Source: CAYTPI01 sp964439625 (GTDB lineage Bacteria; Chloroflexota; Anaerolineae; Aggregatilineales; UBA3940). From it: a DNA stretch of 64,000 nucleotides. The position numbers and the translations under genes were made by a program. Position 1 is the stretch's first letter. Each line of letters starts with the position of its first letter. This document shows, piece by piece, positions 51,621-60,593 of the stretch. The stretch is from the NCBI GenBank assembly GCA_964439625.1, contig CAYTPI010000013.1, positions 60,308-124,307 on the forward strand, in the 5' to 3' direction. A model generated the notes under the pieces. The model was not told where the DNA came from. It ran no database searches and saw only the letters and a program-made list of their open reading frames with translations.

Positions 51621-52673
51621 ATGTCTCGCAGAATTCAAGTACGCTTACATCGGCTCGATGAGCTCAACCTCAAACAGTTTGAGGTGCTCGACAGAGAAAA
51701 AACCGTTGTGATGCTGCCAGTTGGCATGCTCGAAATTCATGGACAGCATCTGCCATTGGGTACTGATACTTTCGCCGTTGATGCCTTGACTCTTTCTGCC
51801 GCTGCTTGGCTGCTCGAAAACGACCCCAAACTTGAAATACTGTTGCTGCCAACGATTCCCTACGGTATTGATCCGCTCGACTCGCGCCGTCCGGATATGT
51901 TTAAGCGCTCTGGTAGCATCTGGCTCCAGCGCGGCACCTTCAAGGCACTCATCAGCGACGTGCTCCAACACGTAATCGGTTATGGTTTCAAAACAATTGC
52001 ACCGGTCGGCTTCCATGGCGGCCCAGAGCAATCGGTGGTGCTTGAAGAAGTGTGTTTAGAATTCCGTGCCAAACACCCTGATCGTCTATTATTTGAACCC
52101 GTCGGTTATGTCTTGGGTGGCGCTGAACTGGATGTTCAACCCGGTATATCTACCTTGTTGGGGCGCCCACTCTCTCCGATTGAGGAAGTCAGTATTCGGA
52201 ACAGCGTCCATGCATCCATGTTTGAAACATCGCTGATGTTGCATCTACGCCCAGAGTTGGTCGATGAGTCATTTGTTAACCTGCGTACAATTGAATGGCG
52301 CCAAGTCTACACGGATGCGAACTGGCCAGGCTATATTGGCGCAGGCCCCTCGCGTGCAGACGCTGAAATTGGTGCCGCTGTACTCCGATGGCGTGGTGTA
52401 CGCACTGGCTCCGTAATCCGCAAAGCCTTAGATGGTGTGGATATTTCTGAACTGCCTCGTCATCCGGTATTTGATGATAGTGGCCCTGCGCCTGAGGATT
52501 TACAAGCGCCGCCGCCAGATAAGGTGCACATCGACCAGAGTCCGGCAGTGCGTTTTAGCAAAGAAGACCTCGCAGAAATGCGTACCCAGCAAGGGCGCAG
52601 CTCGGAGGAGACTAAACCCAGTGATTCGACAGAAAGCCTCGAAGGTGAAAAAGCCTCAAAAGAGGGCGAATAA
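51621..52673 (+). CDS. Creatininase-family amidohydrolase
   Basis: A 350-residue protein of the creatininase/MftE fold. Metal ligands are in LPVGMLEIHGQHLPLGTDTF (Glu, His, Asp) and APVGFHGGPEQ; the later PSRADAEIGAAVLRW helix is also typical. Members include creatinine amidohydrolase, formamide hydrolases of riboflavin/F420 synthesis and MftE peptidase; nothing here selects one. The last ~60 residues are a hydrophilic, acidic tail without family match. ATG at 51621 is chosen because GGAG lies 6 nt upstream; the frame opens 66 nt earlier. It stands between the CpsD terminator and the promoter of rmlA. Confidence 0.85.
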   Translation: MSRRIQVRLHRLDELNLKQFEVLDREKTVVMLPVGMLEIHGQHLPLGTDTFAVDALTLSAAAWLLENDPKLEILLLPTIPYGIDPLDSRRPDMFKRSGSIWLQRGTFKALISDVLQHVIGYGFKTIAPVGFHGGPEQSVVLEEVCLEFRAKHPDRLLFEPVGYVLGGAELDVQPGISTLLGRPLSPIEEVSIRNSVHASMFETSLMLHLRPELVDESFVNLRTIEWRQVYTDANWPGYIGAGPSRADAEIGAAVLRWRGVRTGSVIRKALDGVDISELPRHPVFDDSGPAPEDLQAPPPDKVHIDQSPAVRFSKEDLAEMRTQQGRSSEETKPSDSTESLEGEKASKEGE

Positions 52674-52704
52674 TAGCGCTTAGAAATTGTCTAAGTTTCA
52701 TCGA

Positions 52705-52734
52705 TTGAGAGATCGCGGCGGTCTGTGCTACTAT
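52705..52734 (+). promoter_or_regulatory. Candidate promoter of rmlA
   Basis: TTGAGA, 18 nt, then TACTAT, about 90 nt before the ATG. Confidence 0.5.
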
Positions 52735-52825
52735 CTACTGCTGGAGTCAACCCGATTGGGGAGCCACCGGCTATCCATACAGCGATGTTGAGGCACCAGA
52801 ACTCAGCCACACCACAGGAGAAACT

Positions 52826-53893
52826 ATGAAAGGCTTGATCTTGTCGGGGGGGAAGGGCACACGCCTGTACCCGCTCACTTACACACGCGCCAAACAGCTA
52901 ATCCCCGTGGCGAATAAGCCCGTGCTATTCCGAGTTATCGAAACTATTAAGTCAGCAGGCATTACCGAAATTGGGATTGTTGTTGGCTCCACTGCGGCAG
53001 AAGTCATGGAGGCCGTTGGCGACGGCAGCCAATTCGACGTCCAAATCACGTATATTCACCAACAGTCACCTGATGGGTTAGCGCATGCCGTCAAGATTTC
53101 GCAGGACTTCCTCAAAAAGGATCGCTTTGTCATGTTCCTCGGCGACAACGTCATCCAAGGTGGGATTGGTACGCTGATCAAAGAATTTGCCAGCAGCGAC
53201 TGGAACAGCCAAATCGTCCTCAAACGCGTCTCAGAGCCACAGCATTTTGGCGTCGCCGAACTTAACGAAGATGGCTCGATTAAGATGTTGATTGAAAAAC
53301 CACAGAACCCGCCGTCTGATCTCGCGCTCGTTGGTATTTACATGTTCGATGAAAATATTTTTGACGCCGTCCATGCAATTAAACCGTCTGCTCGCGGCGA
53401 GTTAGAGATTACTGACGCCATTCAATGGCTGCTAGATAATGACTTGACTGTTCACCCTTATGTGCATAGCGGCTGGTGGATTGATACAGGCAAACCGCTC
53501 GACATGCTTGAAGCCAACTCCTATGTACTCGAAGAGCTTGAGCCGCGTGTTTTAGGCTCGATTGATATGGAATCCATAGTTGATGGGCGTGTCTCCATAG
53601 AAAAAGGCGCACAGATTATCAACTCAACCGTGCGGGGTCCGGCAATTATCGGTGAAAACACGGTCATCAAAAATGCGTATGTCGGTCCGTTCACAAGTGT
53701 CTATCGGGATGTGCACATCGAGAATGCCGAATTAGAGCGTTGCATCGTCCTCGAAGAGGCCCACATTCAAGACGTCCAAGGGCGCATCGAAGATAGCCTG
53801 ATTGGTCGCAAGTGTGTCGTCCGGCAGGAGACTCGGCACCCGCGCTCAATCCGCATGAACCTCGGCGACCACGGTCGTCTGTTGCTACCATAG
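52826..53893 (+). CDS. rmlA: Glucose-1-phosphate thymidylyltransferase, long form
   Basis: A 355-residue nucleotidyltransferase. The signature is LILSGGKGTRLYPLTYTRAK; the Mg-binding MFLGDNVIQGG, the catalytic-Lys segment IEKPQNPP and WWIDTGKPLDML follow. Beyond ~240 it continues into a left-handed beta-helix (e.g. INSTVRGPAIIGENTVIKNA), as in the long RmlA subfamily, instead of ending near residue 290. It makes dTDP-glucose, the substrate of RmlB at 60.6 kb. GGAG precedes the ATG. The long forms may have acetyl- or sugar-transferase-like extra roles, unproven here. Confidence 0.92.
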   Translation: MKGLILSGGKGTRLYPLTYTRAKQLIPVANKPVLFRVIETIKSAGITEIGIVVGSTAAEVMEAVGDGSQFDVQITYIHQQSPDGLAHAVKISQDFLKKDRFVMFLGDNVIQGGIGTLIKEFASSDWNSQIVLKRVSEPQHFGVAELNEDGSIKMLIEKPQNPPSDLALVGIYMFDENIFDAVHAIKPSARGELEITDAIQWLLDNDLTVHPYVHSGWWIDTGKPLDMLEANSYVLEELEPRVLGSIDMESIVDGRVSIEKGAQIINSTVRGPAIIGENTVIKNAYVGPFTSVYRDVHIENAELERCIVLEEAHIQDVQGRIEDSLIGRKCVVRQETRHPRSIRMNLGDHGRLLLP

Positions 53894-54000
53894 CATCTAA
53901 CCAACTATGTATGTAGTTTGCCCGCATCTGTGTGGTTATGTATAGTCCGCTGTGTTAACAGGTTGACATTGACATCCACGTAGGCGAAGGCGCATTCCCC

Positions 54001-56139
54001 ATGAGAGACTTAATCGGACGATTGTCGCAGCGATTGGGGCTTCGGCGCGAGCAAACCGAGCGCACAGTTGAGCTATTTGACGAAGGCAACACGCTTCCCT
54101 TCGTTGCTCGCTACCGTAAAGAATACACAGGCAACCTTGATGAAGCCGTCCTTGCCCGCTTTCGAGATGAACTCAACGCACTACGAAAACTAGAGAGCCG
54201 CCAACAGACGGTTATGGAGACAATCAAAGAGCAGGGTGTCCTCACGCCTGAGCTTGAAGATGCCATTGAGGAAGCCGAAACGCTTCAACAAGTTGAAGAC
54301 CTCTATCTCCCGTATAAACCTAAGCGCCAAACTCGCGCCCAGAAGGCCCGTGAGCGTGGGCTTGAGCCAGTCGCTGGCTGGATACTGGACCAGCTTAACT
54401 TTGACATGTCTCGTGAGCAGGCCGTCTATGCTTACGTGAGCGAAGAAGTCCCCACCTTTGAAGATGTATGGCAGGGCGCTCGCGATATCGTCGCCGAAAT
54501 TATCTCTGAAGATGTCCGCGTGCGTGACGCTGTCCGTCGGTTAACATGGGACAATGGTGAGCTTCAAACCACAGTCACAAATAGAGACCTTGACGATAAA
54601 TCTAAATACGAACTGTACTATGAATTTGCCGGTTGGCTCCGCAACTTGAAGCCACACCAAGTCCTAGCGATCAACCGTGGTGAGCAAGACGATGTGCTGC
54701 GGATAAAAGTTAGTACGTTTGATAACGTCATGATTGACGCCATAACTGAGTACTATCCTGCTAACCCAATATCACCGCTTCGCCCTGATCTAGAGCAAGC
54801 AGTAAAAGATGCCTACAAGCGACTGATAGCGCCGTCAATCGAGCGTGAGGTGCGTTCTGACCTCAAGCAATGGGCGGATAAGCATGGCATCAACGTCTTT
54901 GCGACGAATCTGAAGAACCTGCTGCTAACCCCTCCGCTCAAGGGTTCGACCGTCCTCGGCATTGATCCTGGTTTCCGCACGGGGTGTAAGCTAGCGGTGG
55001 TAGACCCGACTGGCAAGGTGCTGGATGTCGGCGTGATTTACCCGCACCAACCCCGCCGCATGACGCGTAAGTCGCTTGATCTGCTCAGTGATATGATTAC
55101 TCGCTACAACATTGACCTAATCGCTATTGGTAACGGTACTGCCAGCCGTGAGACGGAAGAACTGGTCGCTGCGCTTATCGCGGATGGTGTGCGTGTGAAG
55201 TACATCGTTGTTAGCGAAGCAGGGGCGTCTGTGTATTCTGCCAGTGAATTGGCGCGCGCGGAACTCCCGGACTTAGATGTCAGCCTTCGGGGTGCCGTCA
55301 GTATCGCGCGCAGAGTACAAGACCCGCTGGCGGAGTTGGTCAAGATTGACCCTAAGAGCATCGGGGTCGGCATGTACCAGCACGATGTCGATCAGAAAGC
55401 ACTACAACAGTCTCTAGACTACGTGATCGAGTCGGTGGTTAACAATGTCGGGGTTGACATCAATACGGCATCCCCTGCACTGCTGCAATACGTCGCAGGG
55501 CTTGGACCGAAACTAGCCGGCAACATCGTTGCCCACCGTGATAAGAAAGGTGAATTCGCTACCCGTAAGAAGATACTCAAAGTCAGCGGTATGGGGCCGA
55601 AGTCATTCGAACAAGCGGCGGGCTTTCTCCGTATCTCCGCTGGGAAAAACCCGCTTGATAATACCGGTATTCACCCAGAAAGTTATGTAGCGGTTGACCG
55701 CTTATTGGGCCTCTTGAAGGCCAAACTTGACGACCCTAATCTCGCTGAAAAATTGGCCCAAGCACAGCAAAAGGGCCTCAAGCAGCTTGCCCAGACATTG
55801 GAAATTGGTGTCCCAACCCTGACGGACATTATCCGTGAGCTACAAAAACCCGGACGTGACCCCCGTGATGATGTGCCAGCCCCAATCCTGCGAGAGGATG
55901 TCCTCAAAATGGAAGACCTTCGCGAGGGGATGAAGCTCAAAGGTACCGTTCGCAACGTAGTTGACTTTGGGGCTTTTGTCGATATCGGGGTCAAGCAAGA
56001 TGGTTTGATCCACATCTCAGAGATGTCCGATCAGTACGTTCAATCTCCGTATGATATTCTTGATGTCGGCGATATTGTTGATGTGACCGTGCTTGAGGTT
56101 GATATTGATCGTGGGCGAATTGGTCTTAGTCTTAAATAG
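54001..56139 (+). CDS. tex: Tex-family RNA-binding transcription accessory protein
   Basis: A 712-residue protein with the full Tex layout: N-terminal helical domain (TLPFVARYRKEYTGNLDEA), a YqgF/RNaseH-like domain (VLGIDPGFRTGCKLAVVD), helix-hairpin-helix repeats (VNTASP-like DINTASPALLQYVAGLGPKL and KILKVSGMGPKSFEQAAGFL) and a C-terminal S1 domain (LKGTVRNVVDFGAFVDIGVK). Tex binds nucleic acids and affects transcription and stress tolerance; its exact action is unsettled. It is transcribed alone, with the convergent TSP3 genes downstream. The 107 nt upstream shows no strong promoter. Confidence 0.95.
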   Translation: MRDLIGRLSQRLGLRREQTERTVELFDEGNTLPFVARYRKEYTGNLDEAVLARFRDELNALRKLESRQQTVMETIKEQGVLTPELEDAIEEAETLQQVEDLYLPYKPKRQTRAQKARERGLEPVAGWILDQLNFDMSREQAVYAYVSEEVPTFEDVWQGARDIVAEIISEDVRVRDAVRRLTWDNGELQTTVTNRDLDDKSKYELYYEFAGWLRNLKPHQVLAINRGEQDDVLRIKVSTFDNVMIDAITEYYPANPISPLRPDLEQAVKDAYKRLIAPSIEREVRSDLKQWADKHGINVFATNLKNLLLTPPLKGSTVLGIDPGFRTGCKLAVVDPTGKVLDVGVIYPHQPRRMTRKSLDLLSDMITRYNIDLIAIGNGTASRETEELVAALIADGVRVKYIVVSEAGASVYSASELARAELPDLDVSLRGAVSIARRVQDPLAELVKIDPKSIGVGMYQHDVDQKALQQSLDYVIESVVNNVGVDINTASPALLQYVAGLGPKLAGNIVAHRDKKGEFATRKKILKVSGMGPKSFEQAAGFLRISAGKNPLDNTGIHPESYVAVDRLLGLLKAKLDDPNLAEKLAQAQQKGLKQLAQTLEIGVPTLTDIIRELQKPGRDPRDDVPAPILREDVLKMEDLREGMKLKGTVRNVVDFGAFVDIGVKQDGLIHISEMSDQYVQSPYDILDVGDIVDVTVLEVDIDRGRIGLSLK

Positions 56140-56229
56140 TATGGATATGTCAAGGGTCATATGGCCCAGATAGATACCAGCGCCGGCGGATTGACCACCC
56201 TAGTATGTGCCAGATAATTGAACATGAAG

Positions 56230-56256
56230 AAAAACGGGGCACTCACTGAGTACCCC
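56230..56256 (-). terminator. Terminator of the TSP3 genes (minus strand)
   Basis: On the minus strand, GGGG-T-ACTC pairs with GAGT-G-CCCC around AGT, followed by C and T5. It lies 14 nt after the stop of the TSP3 lipoprotein gene. Confidence 0.65.
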
Positions 56257-56269
56257 ACTGTTGTCTAGA

Positions 56270-56659
56270 CTACCCAGGACATCCCGGTTGTCGCTGTGTG
56301 CTGATAACGCCAACATCATTTGGGCATTGGTCAACATCATCGCGGACGCCGTCATCGTCCGCGTCGGCGTCTGGCCCATTCGGGCAGCCTTCTACGCCGC
56401 TGGGGCCAGACGCAAAGGCTGGGCATAGGTCGGTGCTATCATTGACGCTATCGCCGTCTGTGTCGCCCTCAGGGCCACTGGGGCAGCCACTCCCTTCTTG
56501 CCCACCCCCCGCTGCCCACAGCGCGGGACAGTCGTCATCGCGGTCAAGCACAGTATCGCCATCGCGATCAGTCGCTGCGCGTCGTAGATTGCATCCACTG
56601 GCTGTGACCGCAACGAAGATCAATGCCAGCAGGATGTAAAGTCGAGTGTTAGTCTTCAT
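56270..56659 (-). CDS. Lipoprotein with thrombospondin type 3-like Ca-binding repeats
   Basis: A 129-residue secreted protein. The N-terminal MKTNTRLYILLALIFVAV and the lipobox TASGC (Cys at ~23) predict a lipoprotein. The mature part has three TSP3-like repeats, each an Asp-rich calcium loop (DRDGDTVLDRDDD, DTDGDSVNDSTD, DADDDGVRDDVD) followed by a CP…C pair. It closely resembles the repeat region of the gene just upstream and starts 9 nt after that gene's corrected stop, with AAGGA before its ATG. The two are likely co-transcribed and perhaps derived from one another. A structural or adhesive surface role is plausible. Confidence 0.82.
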   Translation of the reverse strand: MKTNTRLYILLALIFVAVTASGCNLRRAATDRDGDTVLDRDDDCPALWAAGGGQEGSGCPSGPEGDTDGDSVNDSTDLCPAFASGPSGVEGCPNGPDADADDDGVRDDVDQCPNDVGVISTQRQPGCPG

Positions 56660-56668
56660 CGTCTGTTT

Positions 56669-58502
56669 TTATCCTTCTGGTGGGCAGCCANNNNNNNNNN
56701 GCTGCTTCTGGGCATTGGTCTACGTCGTCGCGCCAACCGTCGCCGTCAGTATCGTTATTCGGGCCTTCGGGGCAACCGTCACTACCACCCGCTGCCGCTG
56801 CGATGTTCGGGCAGCGGTCCGTACTATCCGACGCGCCGTCTTCGTCCGTGTCATTTTCAGGACCGTTCGGGCAACCTGTACCGTCCAAACCACCGTTGGC
56901 TGCAAAAATGTATGGACACTGATCTGCTTCGTCTACGGTGCCGTCATTGTCCTTGTCTGTCTGTGGAGCGGGTGGTGGTGGGCAGCCGTCACCGTTGGGG
57001 CCACCACCCTCAGCGAATGCATCTGGGCAGGCGTCAACATCATCTACAACGCCGTCGTCGTCCCGATCACTGACGCCGGGGCAGCCGTTACCATTGGGGC
57101 CACCGTTTTCAGCAAATTCGTCCGGACAGACATCTGTCTCATTGTCGATGCCGTCACTGTCCCGATCTGGGTTCTCCGCGATGCAACCGGGCCGCCCATC
57201 AAAACCGAGAGCAGCACCAGCTTCGTTTGGGCACTGGTCAATTGCATCCCGGACGCTATCTCCATCGGTGTCGTTGTCTGGGCCGCTAGGGCACCCAGTG
57301 CCATCCACGCCGCCATCTGCTGCTGCCAACGTTGGACATTGGTCCGTGCTGTCGTTTTGACCATCTCCATCGGTATCGTTGTCTGGGCCGTTGGGGCAAC
57401 CGGTCCCGTCTGTGCCGCCTCCCGTTGACCACAGGTTCGGACACTGATCGCTTTCGTCAGCTATGCCATCGTTGTCTCTGTCAGTGGCTTCAGCCGACGG
57501 CTCTGCGGTTGGCTCCGGTGTGGCACCTTCAGGGCAACCATCTTCATCGACCCTGCCAGAAGTGGCTGGTGCTGTCTCAGTTTCTGCCCCAGGGGTCGCT
57601 TCACCCTCTGTTGTTTCAGCAGTCGCTTCAAGTGAACTTGTTCCACCTTGGGTTGGGCAGCGGTCACGGAAATCAGGCACGCCGTCGCCGTCGCTGTCAC
57701 TGGAACCGGGCATGCGCAGCACCTGTCCAACACTGATAGCGTCAATGTCGTCAAGGTCATTTAGAGATTGCAGTACAAGCACATCTGTACCGAAACGTCG
57801 CCCGATCTCAAATAACGTGTCACCGCGCTGCACAATGTAGGTGCCGTCGCTGCCAGCGGCCCCATTGGAACTGCCCGGTACGCTGATCTGCTGCCCAATA
57901 CTCAGTAGCGCTGGGTTAATATTGTCATTCAAAATGCTGATTTGTTGTACCGTTGTATCAAACCGTTGGGCGATGCTGTAAAGCGTGTCACCCGCTTGGA
58001 CAGTATAGACTCCTGCAGACGGCGTGCTGCCGCCACTGCTAGATGCATCACCAGTTGTAACCGGTAGGCGGATTTGCCGCCCAACAGATATCTGGCTGAT
58101 GTTGCTGATAGCGTTAGCTGCTTGGATTGCGTCAACGGTTACACCGAACTGTCGGGCAATGCTGTAGAGCGTATCTCCGGCACGGACGGTGTATACATCA
58201 CCAGACAAACCGCTCTGTGACGGTTGACCGCCGCTGGGAATAGTGAGACGCTGCCCAACTTCGATCCGGCTGACATTCGTGATGCCATTCGCAAAGGCGA
58301 TTTCATCCACGGTGACGCCAAATTCAATTGCAATGCCGTACAGACTGTCCCCTTGCCGAACAATATACACTTGATTTTGGGCTAAAACAGATCGGACGCT
58401 GCCAAACAAAATCAGTATGAATAAGGCAATCAGCGAAGCACGTTTAAGGAATTGCACAGGTATTGGTCGAGAGCGCGATGGCTGGCTAAGCCATGACATC
58501 AT
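56669..58502 (-). CDS. Secreted LysM/TSP3-repeat protein (gap near its 3' end)
   Basis: About 610 residues. A signal segment (~20-40) is followed by four LysM domains at ~40-275, e.g. VYIVRQGDSLYGIAIEFGV, YTVRAGDTLYSIARQFGV and YIVQRGDTLFEIGRRFG, which bind peptidoglycan or chitin-like glycans. Then come at least nine TSP3-like repeats (DSDGDGVPDFRD, DRDNDGIADESD, DTDGDGQNDSTD and so on), each with a cysteine pair. I choose the ATG at 58502, behind GGGAGG; an ATG 15 nt earlier is possible. The 10-N gap at 56691-56700 shifts the frame; read in the other frame the end is GCPPEG and a TAA at 56669-56671, matching the repeat pattern. The number of repeats may be wrong because the gap lies in repetitive DNA. 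Confidence 0.88.
56691..56700. other. Assembly gap (10 N) in the LysM/TSP3 gene
   Basis: A run of 10 N in repeat-coding DNA. The frame after the gap that fits the repeat pattern (GCPPEG, stop) differs from the one obtained by counting the N literally, so the gap length is a placeholder and repeats may be missing. Confidence 0.97.
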
Positions 58503-58629
58503 AGGTGCCTCCCACAAGTGTTTGAAGGGTGGTTAGGATTGCACGCCGTTAAACAGACACGGCTTACATACAGTATGCATGACCTCATTATACGAGTTCT
58601 TGTATCTTTTGGGTAGAGAGGCAAATGGT

Positions 58630-60162
58630 ATGCGTTTGAAATTAGTTTGGACGTTTTTGGCACATGCTCTAATTTGCTCGGCGTTGGTAGCTTGTACCAC
58701 CCCTGAACCAACCCCGGCTGAGCTAACATCAGATAGTAATGCAGTTGACGGTGCCGAAGCTGGGCCGGGTGCGATCGGCACAGACCCCATTCCGTTAGCA
58801 GGTGAGGCTGCGACCGATGCGATGTACCAGTTACTGAATGGCAGCGCTGCCGCCCAAAGCATAACCGAAGAAGTGCTTGCAGCAGGCGATGAGCGCTTTA
58901 TTCCCGTTTATATTGAGCTGCTGCGTGCCGCCCAGATTGGCATTGTCTTCGCGCCGTCTGTCACAGAAAGTACCGATACCCTCGATCAATTGGCTGGGCA
59001 AGCTTTCGGCCCGGATTGGCATGCTTGGGTTGAATGGTATGGTGCAACGGATATCAAGCCGCCGCCCGGTTTCACCTCATGGAAGGGGACGTTACTCGCC
59101 CGCATTGACCCGGCCTTCGAGATGCTTCTCCAAGATGAACACCCCCAGCAGAACGTTCGGGTCGAAGAGATTGTTTGGGGTGGCGTGGCCCTCGATGGCA
59201 TTCCAGCCCTCGATAACGCTGACATGATCCTGGCTGATCAGGCGGGCTATCTCCCCCCGGATGACCCTGTTTTTGGCTTGTACATCAACCGAGATGCCCG
59301 TGCCTACCCGCTGCGCATCCTAGATTGGCATGAGATGGCTAACGATGTGGTTGGCGGTGTGCCCATATCACTCGCGTATTGTACGCTCTGTGGTGCGGCA
59401 ATCGCCTACGATGGGCGTGCCTCAGATGGTGAAACCTATACCTTTGGTTCATCCGGGTTTTTGTATCGCAGCAACAAACTGATGTACGACCGCAACACCT
59501 TTACTTTGTGGAACCAGTTGACAGGCGAACCTGTGCTGGGCGAATTGGCTGGTACAGACGTCACACTGGACTATTTCCCAACTGTTCTGACGACTTGGCA
59601 GGAGTGGCAGCAGCAGCACCCAGATACCCAGGTACTATCAGTGGAGACAGGCTTCAGCCGACCTTACAATCTCGGCTCGGCTTATGGTGATTACTTTGCC
59701 AGTGAGGAGACCATGTTCCCCGTTTGGCAGCAGTCGGAAGGCTTCGACGATAAATCTTACATTTACGCACTGCGCCTGAATGATGTGCCAGTGGCTTACC
59801 CTGTCGAGATTGTCGCAGACGAACAAGTCGTCAATGACGACATCAATGGGGCAGGGGTCGTCGTGATCGCTGGGGCAGAACCGCTGCTGCAAGTCTTCGG
59901 GGAAAGCCGCCGTGTCGGGGAGGTAGACTACTCACCCGGTGGCGAGATCAGAGCCTATGAACGCGGCGGGCAGATATTTTCTCCGGGTGAGACCGTCTCG
60001 ACCGTTGTTGATGAAAATGATGCCATCTGGCAGGTGACCGAAGAGGCGCTGGTTGGGCCAGATGGGCAGGAACTGGTCCGGGTCAGTGGGCACCTCGCTT
60101 ATTGGTTTGGCTGGTATGCCTTCTTTCCTCAGACATTGGTTTACGAAGGTGCAGGGGGTTAA
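58630..60162 (+). CDS. DUF3179-domain lipoprotein
   Basis: A 510-residue protein. MRLKLVWTFLAHALICSALV followed by ACTTPEPTPAE is a lipoprotein signal with its Cys at ~22. The DUF3179 domain shows its conserved blocks: INRDARAYPLRILDWHEMAN, GVPISLAYCTLCGAAIAYDG with its two cysteines, FGSSGFLYRSNKLMYDR and FTLWNQLTGEPVLGELAG. The family's biochemical role is unknown. I start at 58630, with GAGAGG ~8 nt upstream; the frame is open from 58579, but this would bury the signal peptide. It is divergent from the LysM/TSP3 gene, across ~127 nt that hold overlapping -10-like sequences (TTATAC, and TATAAT on the other strand, near 58587-58594). It overlaps the convergent small gene by 4 bp. Confidence 0.88.
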   Translation: MRLKLVWTFLAHALICSALVACTTPEPTPAELTSDSNAVDGAEAGPGAIGTDPIPLAGEAATDAMYQLLNGSAAAQSITEEVLAAGDERFIPVYIELLRAAQIGIVFAPSVTESTDTLDQLAGQAFGPDWHAWVEWYGATDIKPPPGFTSWKGTLLARIDPAFEMLLQDEHPQQNVRVEEIVWGGVALDGIPALDNADMILADQAGYLPPDDPVFGLYINRDARAYPLRILDWHEMANDVVGGVPISLAYCTLCGAAIAYDGRASDGETYTFGSSGFLYRSNKLMYDRNTFTLWNQLTGEPVLGELAGTDVTLDYFPTVLTTWQEWQQQHPDTQVLSVETGFSRPYNLGSAYGDYFASEETMFPVWQQSEGFDDKSYIYALRLNDVPVAYPVEIVADEQVVNDDINGAGVVVIAGAEPLLQVFGESRRVGEVDYSPGGEIRAYERGGQIFSPGETVSTVVDENDAIWQVTEEALVGPDGQELVRVSGHLAYWFGWYAFFPQTLVYEGAGG

Positions 60163-60473
60163 CCGTCTGTCGGCTCGAACTGTGCATCATAGGCTTTTTT
60201 CGTGCTGAGGCTGCCGCCGTCGATGCTGGCATCAATCAACGATTTGTTGCCGTCAAAGTAAAAGATGGCCTCAGCACGTTTATAACTAATCGGCCCGACA
60301 ATATACTTCTTCGAAAAGTAGCCGTGCCCATTTGGGTCGTTGTTAAGCTCATGCTGTGGGTCTAGCCTTAACGAGACGACTTCGCCACTGCCGTCTAATT
60401 GAACATACAGGTAGATGCCGTCATCAGTCGGTTTTTTCTCGCTACCACTAAATAGGTTCTTGAGGAATGCCAT
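60159..60473 (-). CDS. Small conserved cytoplasmic protein, unknown function
   Basis: A 104-residue protein with no signal or membrane helix. It reads as beta-rich (GIYLYVQLDGSGEVVSLRLD, KRAEAIFYFDGNKSLIDASI) after a short basic-hydrophobic N-terminus AFLKNLFSG. I recall similar small proteins from Anaerolineae but cannot name a function. AAGG lies ~9 nt before the ATG. It converges on the DUF3179 gene with a 4-bp overlap and is divergent from rmlB. Confidence 0.72.
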   Translation of the reverse strand: MAFLKNLFSGSEKKPTDDGIYLYVQLDGSGEVVSLRLDPQHELNNDPNGHGYFSKKYIVGPISYKRAEAIFYFDGNKSLIDASIDGGSLSTKKAYDAQFEPTDG

Positions 60474-60593
60474 GCTATATGCCTTGTTTTATCTAACATA
60501 TCGCCACTGATTGTAATCGAGTTATGGCAAGCTATGCACCTGCTGCTACAATAAACGCTCGCAATTCATAACCCTTTCAGAAAGTGCTTGACC

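Noticed and set aside
56646..57428. Long plus-strand open frame with Val/Cys-rich translation across the gap
   Set aside because: It is the antisense shadow of the LysM/TSP3 gene, crosses the 10 N, and has low-complexity, non-protein-like composition.
56290..57500. Regularly spaced repeats resembling a CRISPR or satellite array
   Set aside because: The periodicity is that of translated TSP3 repeats (Asp-rich loops plus Cys-Pro) on the minus strand; the DNA units vary and there are no unique spacers between identical repeats.
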